Under the pieces are notes generated by a model that ran no database searches, had not been told where the DNA came from, and saw only the letters and a list, made by a program, of their open reading frames with translations. DNA of 64,000 bases from UBA7985 sp965661545. Lineage in GTDB: Bacteria; Pseudomonadota; Alphaproteobacteria; UBA7985. Shown here one piece after another: positions 26,932-36,097 of the stretch (position 1 is the first letter of the stretch; each line of letters begins with the position of its first letter). The stretch spans positions 25,614 through 89,613 of the forward strand of contig CBFIEF010000010.1 of NCBI GenBank assembly GCA_965661545.1, given 5' to 3'. The position numbers were made by a program, and so were the translations under genes.

Positions 26932-28570
26932 GGCTCTTAACCAATCATCCCTGCTGCTCGATATGAAGAACATCAGCATCGAGGGCTTCTCGGACGAGCG
27001 ATGGCACCCAATCATCAAGAATGTGGACCTGCAGCTGCATCGCGGCGAAGTCCTCGGCTTGATCGGCGAGAGTGGCGCTGGGAAGTCTACCTTGGGCAAG
27101 GCCGCGATGGGATACACCCAGCCCGGCTGCCGCTTTACCGGCGGTGAAGTCATGTTCGACGGGATGGAACTGAGCCGGATGAAAGTGCGTGACTTGCGCT
27201 CGATCTGGGGCACGCGGATTTCCTATGTCGCCCAATCCGCCGCTGCGAGCTTCAACCCCGCGCATCGCCTGCTCGAGCAAGCCGTCCGCGCCTCCAAACG
27301 GCTCGGGGAGCGGTCTGAACAAGTGTTGAAGAGCGACGCTGTTGACCTGTTCCGCCGCCTGAACCTGCCGGAGCCGGAAACCATCGGCAACCGCTACCCG
27401 CATCAGGTCTCGGGCGGACAATTGCAGCGTGTGATGACGGCAATGGCCATGTCACCGCGTCCTGACCTGATCATTTTTGACGAGCCAACAACCGCGCTGG
27501 ATGTGACCACGCAGGTCGAAGTGCTGTCGTCGATCCGGGATTTGGTGGCGCAGTTCAACACCGCCGCCATTTACATCACCCACGATCTGGCTGTGGTCGC
27601 GCAAATGGCAGATCGGATCAAAGTCTTACGCTTTGGCGAAGAGGTCGAACAGGCCGACACCCGCACCATGCTCTCGGCCCCGGAAGAAGACTATACCAAG
27701 TCGCTGTGGTCAGTGCGCTCCTTGGAAAAGCCTGAACAGGCTGGCGACGAGGTCCTGCTGTCCATTGCCAACATCGATGCGGCCTATGGCACGGCAAAGG
27801 TGCTGCACGACGTCTCGATCAACCTGCCCCGAGGCCGTACGGTCGCGGTTGTGGGTGAGTCTGGCTCTGGCAAGTCGACGACTGCACGGGTCATCACCGG
27901 CCTTTTGCCCCAACTCAGCGGCACTGTGACCTTTGAGGGCGAGCAACTGCCGCGCAAACTGCGTGACCGGTCCAAGGACCAGCTGCGCCGCATCCAAATG
28001 ATCTACCAAATGGCCGACACCGCGATGAACCCCCGGCAAACCGTCGGCGACATCATTGGTCGTCCGCTGGAGTTTTATCTGGGCCTGCGCGGCAAGGATC
28101 AAGAACGCCGAGTGATCGAGCTGCTGGAAATGATTGAGCTGGATGCCAGCTTCTATGACCGTTTGCCGGACGAGCTTTCCGGCGGACAGAAACAGCGGAT
28201 CTGTATCGCTCGCGCTTTGGCCGCAGAGCCGGATATCATCATCTGTGATGAAGTCACTTCAGCGCTGGACCAGATTGTGCAGGAAGGCATCCTGAACCTG
28301 CTACAGCGGCTGCAGGACGAGTTCGGCATCGCCTATTTGTTCATCACCCACGATATTGCCACCGTGCGCGCGATCTCGGATGAGATTGTGGTCATGTGGC
28401 AAGGAAAGGTTGTAGAACAGGGTATGAAGAACGAGATCCTCTCGCCCCCTCATCCTGACTATTCCGAGCTTCTGCTGTCATCGGTTCCAGAGATGGACCC
28501 TGATTGGTTGAACAACCTGCTTTCGCACCGGGAAGCCGGGGAAAGCGTGACGATTAAAGCGCAGGATTAA
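26924..28570 (+). CDS. Oligopeptide ABC transporter, fused double ATPase (DppD-DppF)
   Basis: The 548-residue protein contains two ATP-binding cassettes in one chain. The first has Walker A GESGAGKST, signature VSGGQLQR and Walker B LIIFDEPTTALD; the second has Walker A GESGSGKST, signature LSGGQKQR and Walker B IIICDEVTSALD (Val rather than Pro after DE). It powers the two permeases. The start at 26924 overlaps dppC; an in-frame start 12 codons earlier lies inside it. Fused double ATPases are usual in peptide/nickel importers of this kind in alphaproteobacteria. Confidence 0.93.
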   Translation: MSEALNQSSLLLDMKNISIEGFSDERWHPIIKNVDLQLHRGEVLGLIGESGAGKSTLGKAAMGYTQPGCRFTGGEVMFDGMELSRMKVRDLRSIWGTRISYVAQSAAASFNPAHRLLEQAVRASKRLGERSEQVLKSDAVDLFRRLNLPEPETIGNRYPHQVSGGQLQRVMTAMAMSPRPDLIIFDEPTTALDVTTQVEVLSSIRDLVAQFNTAAIYITHDLAVVAQMADRIKVLRFGEEVEQADTRTMLSAPEEDYTKSLWSVRSLEKPEQAGDEVLLSIANIDAAYGTAKVLHDVSINLPRGRTVAVVGESGSGKSTTARVITGLLPQLSGTVTFEGEQLPRKLRDRSKDQLRRIQMIYQMADTAMNPRQTVGDIIGRPLEFYLGLRGKDQERRVIELLEMIELDASFYDRLPDELSGGQKQRICIARALAAEPDIIICDEVTSALDQIVQEGILNLLQRLQDEFGIAYLFITHDIATVRAISDEIVVMWQGKVVEQGMKNEILSPPHPDYSELLLSSVPEMDPDWLNNLLSHREAGESVTIKAQD

Positions 28571-28580
28571 CGCCTGCGCT
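28558..28580 (+). terminator. Hairpin spanning the ATPase stop codon
   Basis: AGCGCAGG (28558-28565) and CCTGCGCT (28573-28580) form a perfect 8-base stem with a 7-base loop that includes the stop codon. There is no T run after it, so it may stabilise the 3' end or weakly terminate. LemA starts 32 nt later. Confidence 0.4.
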
Positions 28581-28611
28581 CCTAGGAACAAAATTCTGGA
28601 GCTTTAAACCG

Positions 28612-29181
28612 ATGCTCACAGCAATTCTCATTCTCTTAGGCGTGGTTTTTGGGCTGATGCTCATCACCGTCATCGCTCTGATCCTGCTTTACAACAACCT
28701 TGTGTCCCAGCGGACGCTTGTGAATGAAGGGTGGAGCGGGATCGACGTGCAGCTGAGGCGCCGTTTCAACCTCGTGGAAAACTTAGTTACGACGGTGAAA
28801 GGCTACGCGTCTCACGAAACCGACGTTTTGGAACAGATCACCAGCCTGCGCACCGCCCTGCACAGAGATGACCCTGTTGAACGTCAGCGCGCGGAGGCTC
28901 AGGTGAGTGGCGCGCTTGCCAACGTTCTGGCGCTTGCGGAAGACTATCCGGACCTGAAGGCCGACACGAACTACCTGCATCTACAAACCGAGCTGAGCGA
29001 CATCGAGGACCATATCCAGAAGTCCCGGCGCTACTACAATGGCTGCGTGCGGGATTACAACACGTCATGCGAGACTTTTCCCGCCGTACTGATTGCGCCG
29101 GGCCTGGGCTTTAATCCAGCGGTGTTCTTTGAACTGGACCATGAGGCAGAGCGCGACCTGCCGGACGTCGATTTCTCATGA
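28612..29181 (+). CDS. lemA: LemA family protein
   Basis: The 189-residue protein has one N-terminal transmembrane helix (ILILLGVVFGLMLITVIALILLY) and the LemA core with NEGWSGIDVQLRRRFNLVENLVTTVKGYA, followed by long helices. LemA proteins are membrane-anchored with a cytoplasmic or external helical bundle of unknown biochemical role. The gene overlaps the DUF2207 gene by 4 nt, a common pairing in bacteria. Confidence 0.92.
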   Translation: MLTAILILLGVVFGLMLITVIALILLYNNLVSQRTLVNEGWSGIDVQLRRRFNLVENLVTTVKGYASHETDVLEQITSLRTALHRDDPVERQRAEAQVSGALANVLALAEDYPDLKADTNYLHLQTELSDIEDHIQKSRRYYNGCVRDYNTSCETFPAVLIAPGLGFNPAVFFELDHEAERDLPDVDFS

Positions 29182-31232
29182 TTAGCGCGACCAGTCAGAC
29201 GGCCCCACGATTGCTTCGGTTATTCTTAGCAGGCTGTGCGGCTTTGCTCGTCGCCCTGATGACCCAGGTGCCAGCGCAGGCCCAGCAGGAGCGGCCCGCA
29301 CCGGGCTATTCGGGCGAATACATCGACCAGTACAGCACGGCCTTTATCATCCGCGAAGACGGCACGCTGGATGTGACGGAGACCATTCGGGTGTATGTGA
29401 AAGGCAAGAAGATCCAGCGCGGTATCTATCGGGCCTTCCCCAACAATCGCCGGGAAGCCTACCAAACCGACCGCCTGCCCGTCGCAAACCTGACCGTGAC
29501 CCGAGACGGGGAGCCCGAGACGATTGGCAAATCCGAACTCGATAACTTTGCCTATACCGCCTACTTCGGCCAGCCCGACGCGATGTTGGACAAAAACCGG
29601 TTCTACACGTGGACCCTTCGCTACACGGTCCCCAAAGGCATTGCGCAGTTTGAGGACGCCGATAGCTTTTATTGGAACGTAATTGGGTTCGACTGGGACT
29701 TCGCCATCCGTGCGTGGGACACCACCGTCACCTTCCCGTCCAGCGCTGACGTGCTGTTCGATCAGATATTTACCGGCGCTGACGGCAGCACCACAGCCGT
29801 TCACTTGCAGGACAAGCAAACGGGCGCAAACACCATTACCTTAAGCGGCCAAGGTTTATCCGCTCGGCAAGGCGTCACCATCGACGTGCTCTTTAGCCCC
29901 GACATGATCAGTCCGCGCCCAGACTATCCCATCATCACACAAGCCTACCTCGATGACCTAGAACGCCAAGCCCAGCAAAGCGCGGAAGCCGAGCAACGGC
30001 GCCTTGCGGCTGAAGCCGTGGCTCTGGCTGAAGAGCGCGCAACCACGATCGCCGATCGCCGCGCAAATGCACGCTGGCTTCTGTCCGGCAATTTGGGTCT
30101 GTTGCTGACCATGATGGTGCTAGCCTTTGTGACCTTTGGCGTCTGGTTGCTTGTGGGGAAACAGCGGAATGTCGTACCCACCGTCGTACCGCAATTTTAT
30201 CCACCCAGCGCCCTAGGCCCAGCCGCTGTGCGATACATCCACCGCATGGGAAACACCAACAAGGTAAAACTGCTAGTGACCGGCCTCGTCAGCCTTGCGG
30301 TCAAAGGCAGCGTGACGCTGGAAAAACAGCGGATACAGCGGATCAGCCCCAAGGAATCCCATTTGACCCCAGCGGAAATCGGCATTCTCAGCGACCTCAA
30401 TCTCGGCCTGACCGGCAGCGCTTTGGACATGGAGGAAAAGAGCACGGCGAAGGCCAAGATGCTCAAGAAAGCGGGAACCCACCTAACCCGGAGACTGCGT
30501 AAGGAATACCGTGACACGTTCCGGTCCAACTGGCTGTGGATGGTGGGTTTGCAGGTGTTGCTGAGTGTCAGTTGGTTCGTGTGCGTGGCTTTGATCCCGC
30601 TGATCCTCATTGAACAGTTTTTCGCCTACACTCTCATATCGATCGCGCTGAGTTATTGGCTGCTGCGTCCGGGGCAGGCATTGGTGACAACCGGCAGCGT
30701 GGTTTATGGGCTGTTCGCCTTCATCCTGCTCATACTGCCTTATGTTTGGGGTCCGATTTACCAAGACGTTCTTCATTTCCCGGTCTATCTTGGTTTTGTG
30801 TTCAGCCTGGGCTTGGTCTTTTTCATCCGCGTCCACATCAACAACTTCACCCAAGCCGGCGGTGAGATTGCAGCGCAGTTGCAGGGTTTGGAGATGTACA
30901 TTCGAGCCGCGGAGCGGGGTGAATTGCAGGATGCTCCAAACCCAGACTTTGACCATTTCTCCAAAGTGTACCCCTACGCCTTCGCCATGGGTCTGCATAC
31001 GGTGTGGGCCCTGTCGTTTGAGAAAGATTTGGCGGCATGGGCTGCGCAAGGCGATGTCGTCTCGACCACCGGCTACGGCAACTGGTACAGCGATGACTAT
31101 TCGTCCTTTGAGGACACCTTAGAAGGGTTTGAGGACCGCGTCGTCAGCTCAGCGAATTACGCTCCCTCCTCCTCATCAGGTGGCTCGTTCGGCGGTGGCG
31201 GCGGCGGGGGTGGAGGCGGCGGTGGCTGGTAG
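29178..31232 (+). CDS. DUF2207 domain-containing membrane protein
   Basis: The 684-residue protein has a signal peptide (LFLAGCAALLVALMTQVPAQAQ), an N-terminal extracytoplasmic DUF2207 domain (starts YIDQYSTAFIIREDGTLDVTETI; IQRGIYRAFP), a transmembrane helix near residue 310, a conserved middle part (PPSALGPAAVRYIHRMG), and two or more hydrophobic helices near residues 450-550. The C-terminus is Ser-rich followed by a run of glycines ending in Trp. Such Gly-rich tails are common in this family and in TPM proteins. It is translationally coupled to lemA and ends 3 nt from the convergent phosphonatase gene. Confidence 0.88.
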   Translation: MISATSQTAPRLLRLFLAGCAALLVALMTQVPAQAQQERPAPGYSGEYIDQYSTAFIIREDGTLDVTETIRVYVKGKKIQRGIYRAFPNNRREAYQTDRLPVANLTVTRDGEPETIGKSELDNFAYTAYFGQPDAMLDKNRFYTWTLRYTVPKGIAQFEDADSFYWNVIGFDWDFAIRAWDTTVTFPSSADVLFDQIFTGADGSTTAVHLQDKQTGANTITLSGQGLSARQGVTIDVLFSPDMISPRPDYPIITQAYLDDLERQAQQSAEAEQRRLAAEAVALAEERATTIADRRANARWLLSGNLGLLLTMMVLAFVTFGVWLLVGKQRNVVPTVVPQFYPPSALGPAAVRYIHRMGNTNKVKLLVTGLVSLAVKGSVTLEKQRIQRISPKESHLTPAEIGILSDLNLGLTGSALDMEEKSTAKAKMLKKAGTHLTRRLRKEYRDTFRSNWLWMVGLQVLLSVSWFVCVALIPLILIEQFFAYTLISIALSYWLLRPGQALVTTGSVVYGLFAFILLILPYVWGPIYQDVLHFPVYLGFVFSLGLVFFIRVHINNFTQAGGEIAAQLQGLEMYIRAAERGELQDAPNPDFDHFSKVYPYAFAMGLHTVWALSFEKDLAAWAAQGDVVSTTGYGNWYSDDYSSFEDTLEGFEDRVVSSANYAPSSSSGGSFGGGGGGGGGGGGW

Positions 31233-31235
31233 AGC

Positions 31236-32006
31236 TCAGCCGAGCAGCTTCGGCAAATCCGCGACGGTATCGATGACGTAATCTGCCCCCGCGTCCTTGA
31301 GCATTTTCGTGGCAGAGGCGCGATGTGCCGCAATGTCTGCCTCTGACGCTGCTGCGAGTTCTTCGACCGTCAAGCCAACGTGATTGCCGCTCAATGCGAT
31401 CCCAACCGTGGGACAGCCCGCAGCGACGCCTTCGGCGATCCCCGGCGCTGTGTCGTCTACCTTAACGACCGCGCTCACAGGGAACACACCCAAGTCGACC
31501 ATCGAATGATACATGCCCAGCGGTCCCGGACGTCCAATCAGCAGATCATCCGAACACACACAGTTCAACGGCGCATAGCCCTGCGCTGCTGCAACCGGCA
31601 ACACGCTCTGCATGATCAAGCGCGTGTATCCCGTGGTTGAACCAACTTTGATCCCACGCTGGTCCAGCGCCGCCAGCATATCCAGCGCGCCGGGGATAAG
31701 GTCGGCATGCGCGGCGGCAACCTTCGCGTTGACCGGCTCGAAGTGCGCGAGAATGGCATCGATATCCGTGTCCGTTGGCGCTGCGCCGTGCCGTTGGTGC
31801 CAGAGCTGAGCGATACGCGGCTGGTGGATCATGGTTCGGATGTGCTCGCGCTTCGGCAGCCCCATCGGCCCACGCGCCTCCTCCAACGTTACGCTGACGC
31901 CAAAGGCCTCAAAGGCCGCAACAAACGACTTCATCGGCGCGAAACTGCCGAAATCCACCATCGTGCCAGCCCAATCGAAAACGACCGCTTTAACGTCAGA
32001 AATCAT
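31236..32006 (-). CDS. phnX: Phosphonoacetaldehyde hydrolase-like HAD enzyme (phosphonatase)
   Basis: The 256-residue HAD-superfamily protein has the nucleophile motif VVFDWAGTMVDFG (Asp10, with the phosphonatase-type Trp and Ala before Gly), MGLPKREHIRTM (the Lys expected to form a Schiff base in phosphonatase), the conserved GSTTGYTR motif II and KVDDTAPGIAEG near the C-terminus. Phosphonatase cleaves the C-P bond of phosphonoacetaldehyde to acetaldehyde and phosphate. The GRPGPLGMY segment departs slightly from the usual GRPxPWM pattern. PhnW is not adjacent. It is the last gene of the DmdA-like operon, 5 nt after the synthetase stop. Confidence 0.88.
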   Translation of the reverse strand: MISDVKAVVFDWAGTMVDFGSFAPMKSFVAAFEAFGVSVTLEEARGPMGLPKREHIRTMIHQPRIAQLWHQRHGAAPTDTDIDAILAHFEPVNAKVAAAHADLIPGALDMLAALDQRGIKVGSTTGYTRLIMQSVLPVAAAQGYAPLNCVCSDDLLIGRPGPLGMYHSMVDLGVFPVSAVVKVDDTAPGIAEGVAAGCPTVGIALSGNHVGLTVEELAAASEADIAAHRASATKMLKDAGADYVIDTVADLPKLLG

Positions 32007-32011
32007 GGCTT

Positions 32012-33673
32012 TCAGCCTTCTGTTGGGGCCGCAGCGTTTGCCAGCGCCTTGGCCTGCTCGCGCAACTGGAATTTCTGGATCTTGCCTGTGGATGTGCGGG
32101 CAATTGAGGTGAAGACGAACCGCGCAGGAACCTTAAAGGACGCCAAGCGCTCTCGGCACCACGTCCGCAACGCGTCCCCATCTACATCGTCCTTGCCCAC
32201 GGCCAGTTCGATAAAGGCACACGGGCGCTCTCCCCACTTGTCATCGGGCATGGCAACAACAGCAGCAGCCGCGACACAAGGGTGCTGGTACAGCGCGTCT
32301 TCGACTTCAATAGACGAGATATTCTCCCCGCCCGAAATGATGATGTCCTTGGACCGGTCCTTGAGCTGAATGTAGCCATCCGGATGGACCACGCCCAAAT
32401 CGCCAGAATGGAACCAACCACCAGCGAAGGCTTTTTCCGTTGCTTCAGCGTTCCGGAAATAGCCCTTCATGACCACATTCCCGCGGAACATCACCTCACC
32501 CATGGTCTCGCCGTCGCGCGGCACCGGGTCCATGGTCTCAGGATCCAGAACGTCGAGCTGCTCCAGCGGTAAGTAACGTACACCTTGGCGGGACTTGAGC
32601 GCAGCTTGCTCTGCAGGCGGAAGCGCTGACCACTGCTGCTGCCAATCGTTCACCACAGCGGGGCCATAGGTCTCGGTCAGGCCATAGAGGTGCGTGACGT
32701 CAAACCCAGCCGCTTTCATCCCGGCAAGCACGGGTTCTGGCGGTGGAGCCGCGGCGGTGAAGAACTGGACGGTTTGGGACAAAGGGCGCTTGACCTCATC
32801 CGGCGCGGAAATCAGCAGCGACATGACAATCGGCGCACCGCACAAGTGCGTCACCTGTTCCTCTGCCAAAGCCGCCCAAATCGGTTCTGCCCGAACTTGT
32901 CGCAAGCAAACATGCGTCCCCGCAATCGCGCTGAGCGTCCATGGGAAGCACCAGCCGTTGCAATGGAACATGGGCAAGGTCCACAGATAGACCGAGTGCT
33001 TGGCCATCGACGTGGTCAGCGCGTTCCCCTGCGCCAGCAAATAGGCGCCGCGATGGTGATAAACAACGCCCTTGGGGTCGCCCGTTGTCCCGGATGTGTA
33101 ATTGATCGAAATCGCATCCCACTCGTCCGTGGGCATCAACCAGTCAAAGTTTGGATCTCCCGCCGTCAAAACGGCTTCGTAATCCAGCGCAGTGGTTGCT
33201 TCAGTTGGTTCTGTAAATGCGGGATCGTCATATTGAATCAGCACAGGCTGAACATCGGCCAGCGCCAAAGCCTGCTGCGCCAACTCCATGCACTCTCGAT
33301 CAACGATCAGCACTTTGGCCTGCGCGTGATCCAGTTGGAAGGCGATTACCTTGGCATCGAGCCGCGTGTTGATTGAATGCAGAACCCCGCCACACATGGG
33401 AACGCCGTAGTGGCACTCCAGCATTGCCGGCGTGTTGAGCAAGATGACCGAGACCGTATCCCCCCGCCCAATCTTAAACCGCGCAGACAAAGCCGAACCC
33501 AGCTGCCGAGCCCGCGTGTAGAATTCAGCGTAACTCCGGCGAAGCGGGCCGTGAATGATGGCAGGATGATCGGGGAAAACGGCGGCTGAGCGCTCGAGAA
33601 AGGTCAAAGGCGTCAGGGGTTGAAAGTTGGCCGGGTTGCGATCCAGACCAACGTCAAAAAAGTTTTCCGCCAT
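32012..33673 (-). CDS. Acyl-CoA synthetase, DmdB-like AMP-forming ligase
   Basis: The 553-residue enzyme is an ANL-superfamily acyl-CoA ligase. The adenylate-forming motif YTSGTTGDPKGVVYHHRG, the YGLTETYGPAV motif, the GWFHSGDLGVVHPDGYI hinge and the C-terminal RTSTGKIQKFQLR lysine motif are present. It activates a carboxylate to an acyl-CoA with ATP. Relatives include medium/short-chain ligases and DmdB, which activates methylmercaptopropionate. The ATG at 33673 is preferred, as a start 7 codons upstream lies within the preceding gene. Operon position next to a DmdA-like gene suggests the demethylation product may be its substrate, unproven. Confidence 0.88.
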   Translation of the reverse strand: MAENFFDVGLDRNPANFQPLTPLTFLERSAAVFPDHPAIIHGPLRRSYAEFYTRARQLGSALSARFKIGRGDTVSVILLNTPAMLECHYGVPMCGGVLHSINTRLDAKVIAFQLDHAQAKVLIVDRECMELAQQALALADVQPVLIQYDDPAFTEPTEATTALDYEAVLTAGDPNFDWLMPTDEWDAISINYTSGTTGDPKGVVYHHRGAYLLAQGNALTTSMAKHSVYLWTLPMFHCNGWCFPWTLSAIAGTHVCLRQVRAEPIWAALAEEQVTHLCGAPIVMSLLISAPDEVKRPLSQTVQFFTAAAPPPEPVLAGMKAAGFDVTHLYGLTETYGPAVVNDWQQQWSALPPAEQAALKSRQGVRYLPLEQLDVLDPETMDPVPRDGETMGEVMFRGNVVMKGYFRNAEATEKAFAGGWFHSGDLGVVHPDGYIQLKDRSKDIIISGGENISSIEVEDALYQHPCVAAAAVVAMPDDKWGERPCAFIELAVGKDDVDGDALRTWCRERLASFKVPARFVFTSIARTSTGKIQKFQLREQAKALANAAAPTEG

Positions 33674-33678
33674 TGGGG

Positions 33679-34479
33679 TCAGGAATCCTTCCATTCAGGC
33701 GCACGCTTCTCAAAGAACGCGCCGATGCCTTCTTCCGCATCGCGGGCCAGCATGTTTTGAACCATCACGTCAGAAGCATATTCGTAGGCGTCCGACAGGG
33801 CCATCTCAGCCTGCACGTAGAATGCACGCTTGCCCGTCGCAACTGTCAGACTGGATTTCGAGGCGATCAGGCCAGCAAAATGGTCTGTCGTCGCTGCCAA
33901 GTCCGCTTCAGCAACCACACGGTTGACCAAGCCCATTTCCTCGGCCCGTGCTGCTGATGTCATTTCACCGGTGAGCAGCATCTCCATCGCGTGCTTATTG
34001 GAAACATTGCGGGACAGCGCCACCATTGGCGTTGAGCAGAAGAGGCCCAAATTCACACCCGGCGTCATAAACCCCGATGCGTCTGTTGCCACAGCAAGAT
34101 CACAGCTCGCCACCAACTGACAACCCGCTGCGGTCGCAACACCGTTGACTTCCGCGATAACCGGCTTGGGACAGTTGACGATCGACTGCATCATCGTCGA
34201 GCACATGGCCATGACTTTGGCGAAGTATGCGCGCCCACGATCCGGCGCGTCGCGCCCGGCGGTCATTTCCTTGAGGTCGTGGCCAGCCGAGAATACCGGT
34301 CCGACCGCCGCTAGGATAATCACGCGCACCGCCGGGTCTTTGCCAGCGTCCACGAACGCCTCATTCAGGGTCTCCAACATAGCCTCGGACAAAGGATTGC
34401 GCCGCTTTGGATCATTCATGGTCATGCGCAGCACGCCCCGGTCATCCAAATCCTTGAGCAGGATATCACTGGTTGCCAT
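33679..34479 (-). CDS. Enoyl-CoA hydratase/isomerase family protein without the two catalytic glutamates
   Basis: The 266-residue crotonase-fold protein has an intact oxyanion-hole region (FSAGHDLKEM) and ends in EKRAPEWKDS. In true hydratases two glutamates act as acid/base, in GCEL and in QPE. Here these positions are Gln121 (AAGCQLVASCDLAV) and Gly141 (MTPGVNLGLF), so simple water addition is unlikely; it resembles the ECHDC3-like group of uncertain activity. DmdD, the hydratase of the DMSP demethylation pathway, needs its glutamates. It sits between the DmdA-like gene and the acyl-CoA synthetase. Confidence 0.85.
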   Translation of the reverse strand: MATSDILLKDLDDRGVLRMTMNDPKRRNPLSEAMLETLNEAFVDAGKDPAVRVIILAAVGPVFSAGHDLKEMTAGRDAPDRGRAYFAKVMAMCSTMMQSIVNCPKPVIAEVNGVATAAGCQLVASCDLAVATDASGFMTPGVNLGLFCSTPMVALSRNVSNKHAMEMLLTGEMTSAARAEEMGLVNRVVAEADLAATTDHFAGLIASKSSLTVATGKRAFYVQAEMALSDAYEYASDVMVQNMLARDAEEGIGAFFEKRAPEWKDS

Positions 34480-34534
34480 CGTCTTCCCTCCCCCGAGAAC
34501 GGCTCACCGCCGTCCTGCTGTGTTCCCTTAGCGG

Positions 34535-35677
34535 TTAGCTCGCGGCGATTTTCTTCTTTGGATCAAAGAAAGGCCGTTCGACCACCTGAGCCTTTACCAT
34601 ACCCTGAGGCATGGCAACTTCAAGCTCAGTTCCGACCGCTGCGTTTTCAGTCGAGACCATTGCCAGTGCGATGTTCTGCTTTAGACGAGGCGAATAGACC
34701 GCTGAGGTTACTTTGCCGATGGTCTCGCTGCCTGCGGATATCGCCCAAAATGTCGTGTTTGGTCCTTTGAGCGGATCGGCTTCGATCACCAACCCAACCT
34801 GTTTCCGCGTGACGCCCTGTTCTCGGATCCGCTGCAACGCCGCTTTACCGACGAAGTTGACGTCCATGTCGATGTTCAGCAAGCGGTCCAAACCCAATTC
34901 AAACGGGTTCGTATTGATGTCTGCGTCCGCGTGATAGGACAGCATGCCCCCTTCAATCCGCCGAATAGATGAAGTGTGGCCCGGCTTGAGGCCGAACGGC
35001 TCGCCTGCGGCCATGATCGCGTCCCACAGCTCTTCGCCCCGGCTGCCGTCCTGCAGATACAGCTCATAGCCCAACTCGCTCGACCAGCCTGTGCGGGAGA
35101 CGACCAGCGGAATGCCGTTTAACTCGACATGGCGAAGCCAGTAATACTTCAGATCCGCGATGCTATCGCCAAACATCGCCTTCATAATCTCACCGGACTG
35201 CGGTCCTTGCAGCTGCAAAGGCGATACGTCTGGTTCGTGGATCGTGACATCCATGCCGGAGTTTACCGCTACACCCTGCGCCCATAGCAAAATGTCGCTG
35301 TCGGCCAAGGATATCCAGAAGCGGTTTTCCTCAAGTCGGAGCAAAACCGGGTCATTCAAAATGCCGCCTTCGGCGTTCGTGATCAGGATATATTTGCACT
35401 GTCCCACGGCAAGCTTGGACAAGTCACGCGGGGTCAGCATCTGGGTAAACTTCGCCGCATCCGGCCCGCTAATCTCCACCTGACGCTCTACGGCGACATC
35501 ACAGAGAATGGCATCGTTGACGAGGTTCCAGAAATTCTGCTCCGGATCGCCAAAATCACGCGGGATGTACATGTGGTTGTAAACCGAGAAGCCGGTGGCA
35601 CCCCACTTTACGGTTGCGTCGAAATAGGGAGACTTACGGATCTGCGTGCCGAAGCCAAAATCATCTGGTTGAGTCAT
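34535..35677 (-). CDS. DmdA-like aminomethyltransferase (GcvT family)
   Basis: The 380-residue protein is a tetrahydrofolate-dependent methyltransferase of the GcvT/DmdA superfamily. Sequence near the N-terminus resembles DMSP demethylase DmdA: FSVYNHMYIP, VAVERQVEISGPDA, TPRDLSKLAVGQCKY, NDPVLL and the DSDILLWAQGV segment. The middle motif is GWSSELGYELY, as in GcvT and dimethylglycine oxidase, whereas characterised DmdA has GWSKQGG. So it belongs to a DmdA-like clade, not certainly DmdA itself. The start at 35677 has AAGAGAA 6 nt upstream. The next genes encode crotonase-like and acyl-CoA-ligase proteins, the layout of a demethylation pathway. Confidence 0.82.
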   Translation of the reverse strand: MTQPDDFGFGTQIRKSPYFDATVKWGATGFSVYNHMYIPRDFGDPEQNFWNLVNDAILCDVAVERQVEISGPDAAKFTQMLTPRDLSKLAVGQCKYILITNAEGGILNDPVLLRLEENRFWISLADSDILLWAQGVAVNSGMDVTIHEPDVSPLQLQGPQSGEIMKAMFGDSIADLKYYWLRHVELNGIPLVVSRTGWSSELGYELYLQDGSRGEELWDAIMAAGEPFGLKPGHTSSIRRIEGGMLSYHADADINTNPFELGLDRLLNIDMDVNFVGKAALQRIREQGVTRKQVGLVIEADPLKGPNTTFWAISAGSETIGKVTSAVYSPRLKQNIALAMVSTENAAVGTELEVAMPQGMVKAQVVERPFFDPKKKIAAS

Positions 35678-35834
35678 GTCGTTCTCTTTTGCGTGCCACA
35701 GGTGCGATTTGAACAAGAAGTCGGTCGATTACCTGACAAGTCGAGGGACGCAAGGACAATTTTATGAGTGCTCGCTTTTGGCCAATTTGCGCCTCTGGCT
35801 CGGGGTTGGGATTACCCCCCAAAAGATGACGCTT

Positions 35835-35981
35835 TTAGACGCTTTGCTTTCCACGAGAGCGTCGGCACCGCTCGGAGCAATAAACCACATCTTCCCAATC
35901 ACGCGCCCATTTCTTGCGCCACGCAAAGGGTCGTTCGCAGACAGGACAGGTTTTGGTGGGCAGGTCGGATTTCTTGCGCAT
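35835..35981 (-). CDS. DUF2256 small zinc-finger-like protein
   Basis: The 48-residue protein matches DUF2256: RKKSDLPTKTCPVCERPF, then WRKKWARDWEDVVYCSERCR, with two CxxC-like pairs that likely bind zinc. Function is unknown in the family; in several bacteria it lies beside photolyase or cryptochrome genes. Here a photolyase gene lies 5.9 kb away. The ATG at 35981 gives the family length; a GTG 17 codons upstream is an alternative, and the ribosome-binding site is poor for both. Confidence 0.75.
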   Translation of the reverse strand: MRKKSDLPTKTCPVCERPFAWRKKWARDWEDVVYCSERCRRSRGKQSV

Positions 35982-36097
35982 GCCCTCAAATCTGGCGCGC
36001 TTTGGCCATAGTTCCAGCCCAAAGTGGCGCACCCGTCAAAAATTTACCAAAAACGACCTATTTGCAATTTTACGACGCTTCTGGTACATTCTAAGCC

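Noticed and set aside
34535..35677. Calling this gene true DmdA
   Set aside because: The GWSKQGG motif of characterised DmdA reads GWSSELGYE here, so only a DmdA-like call is supported.
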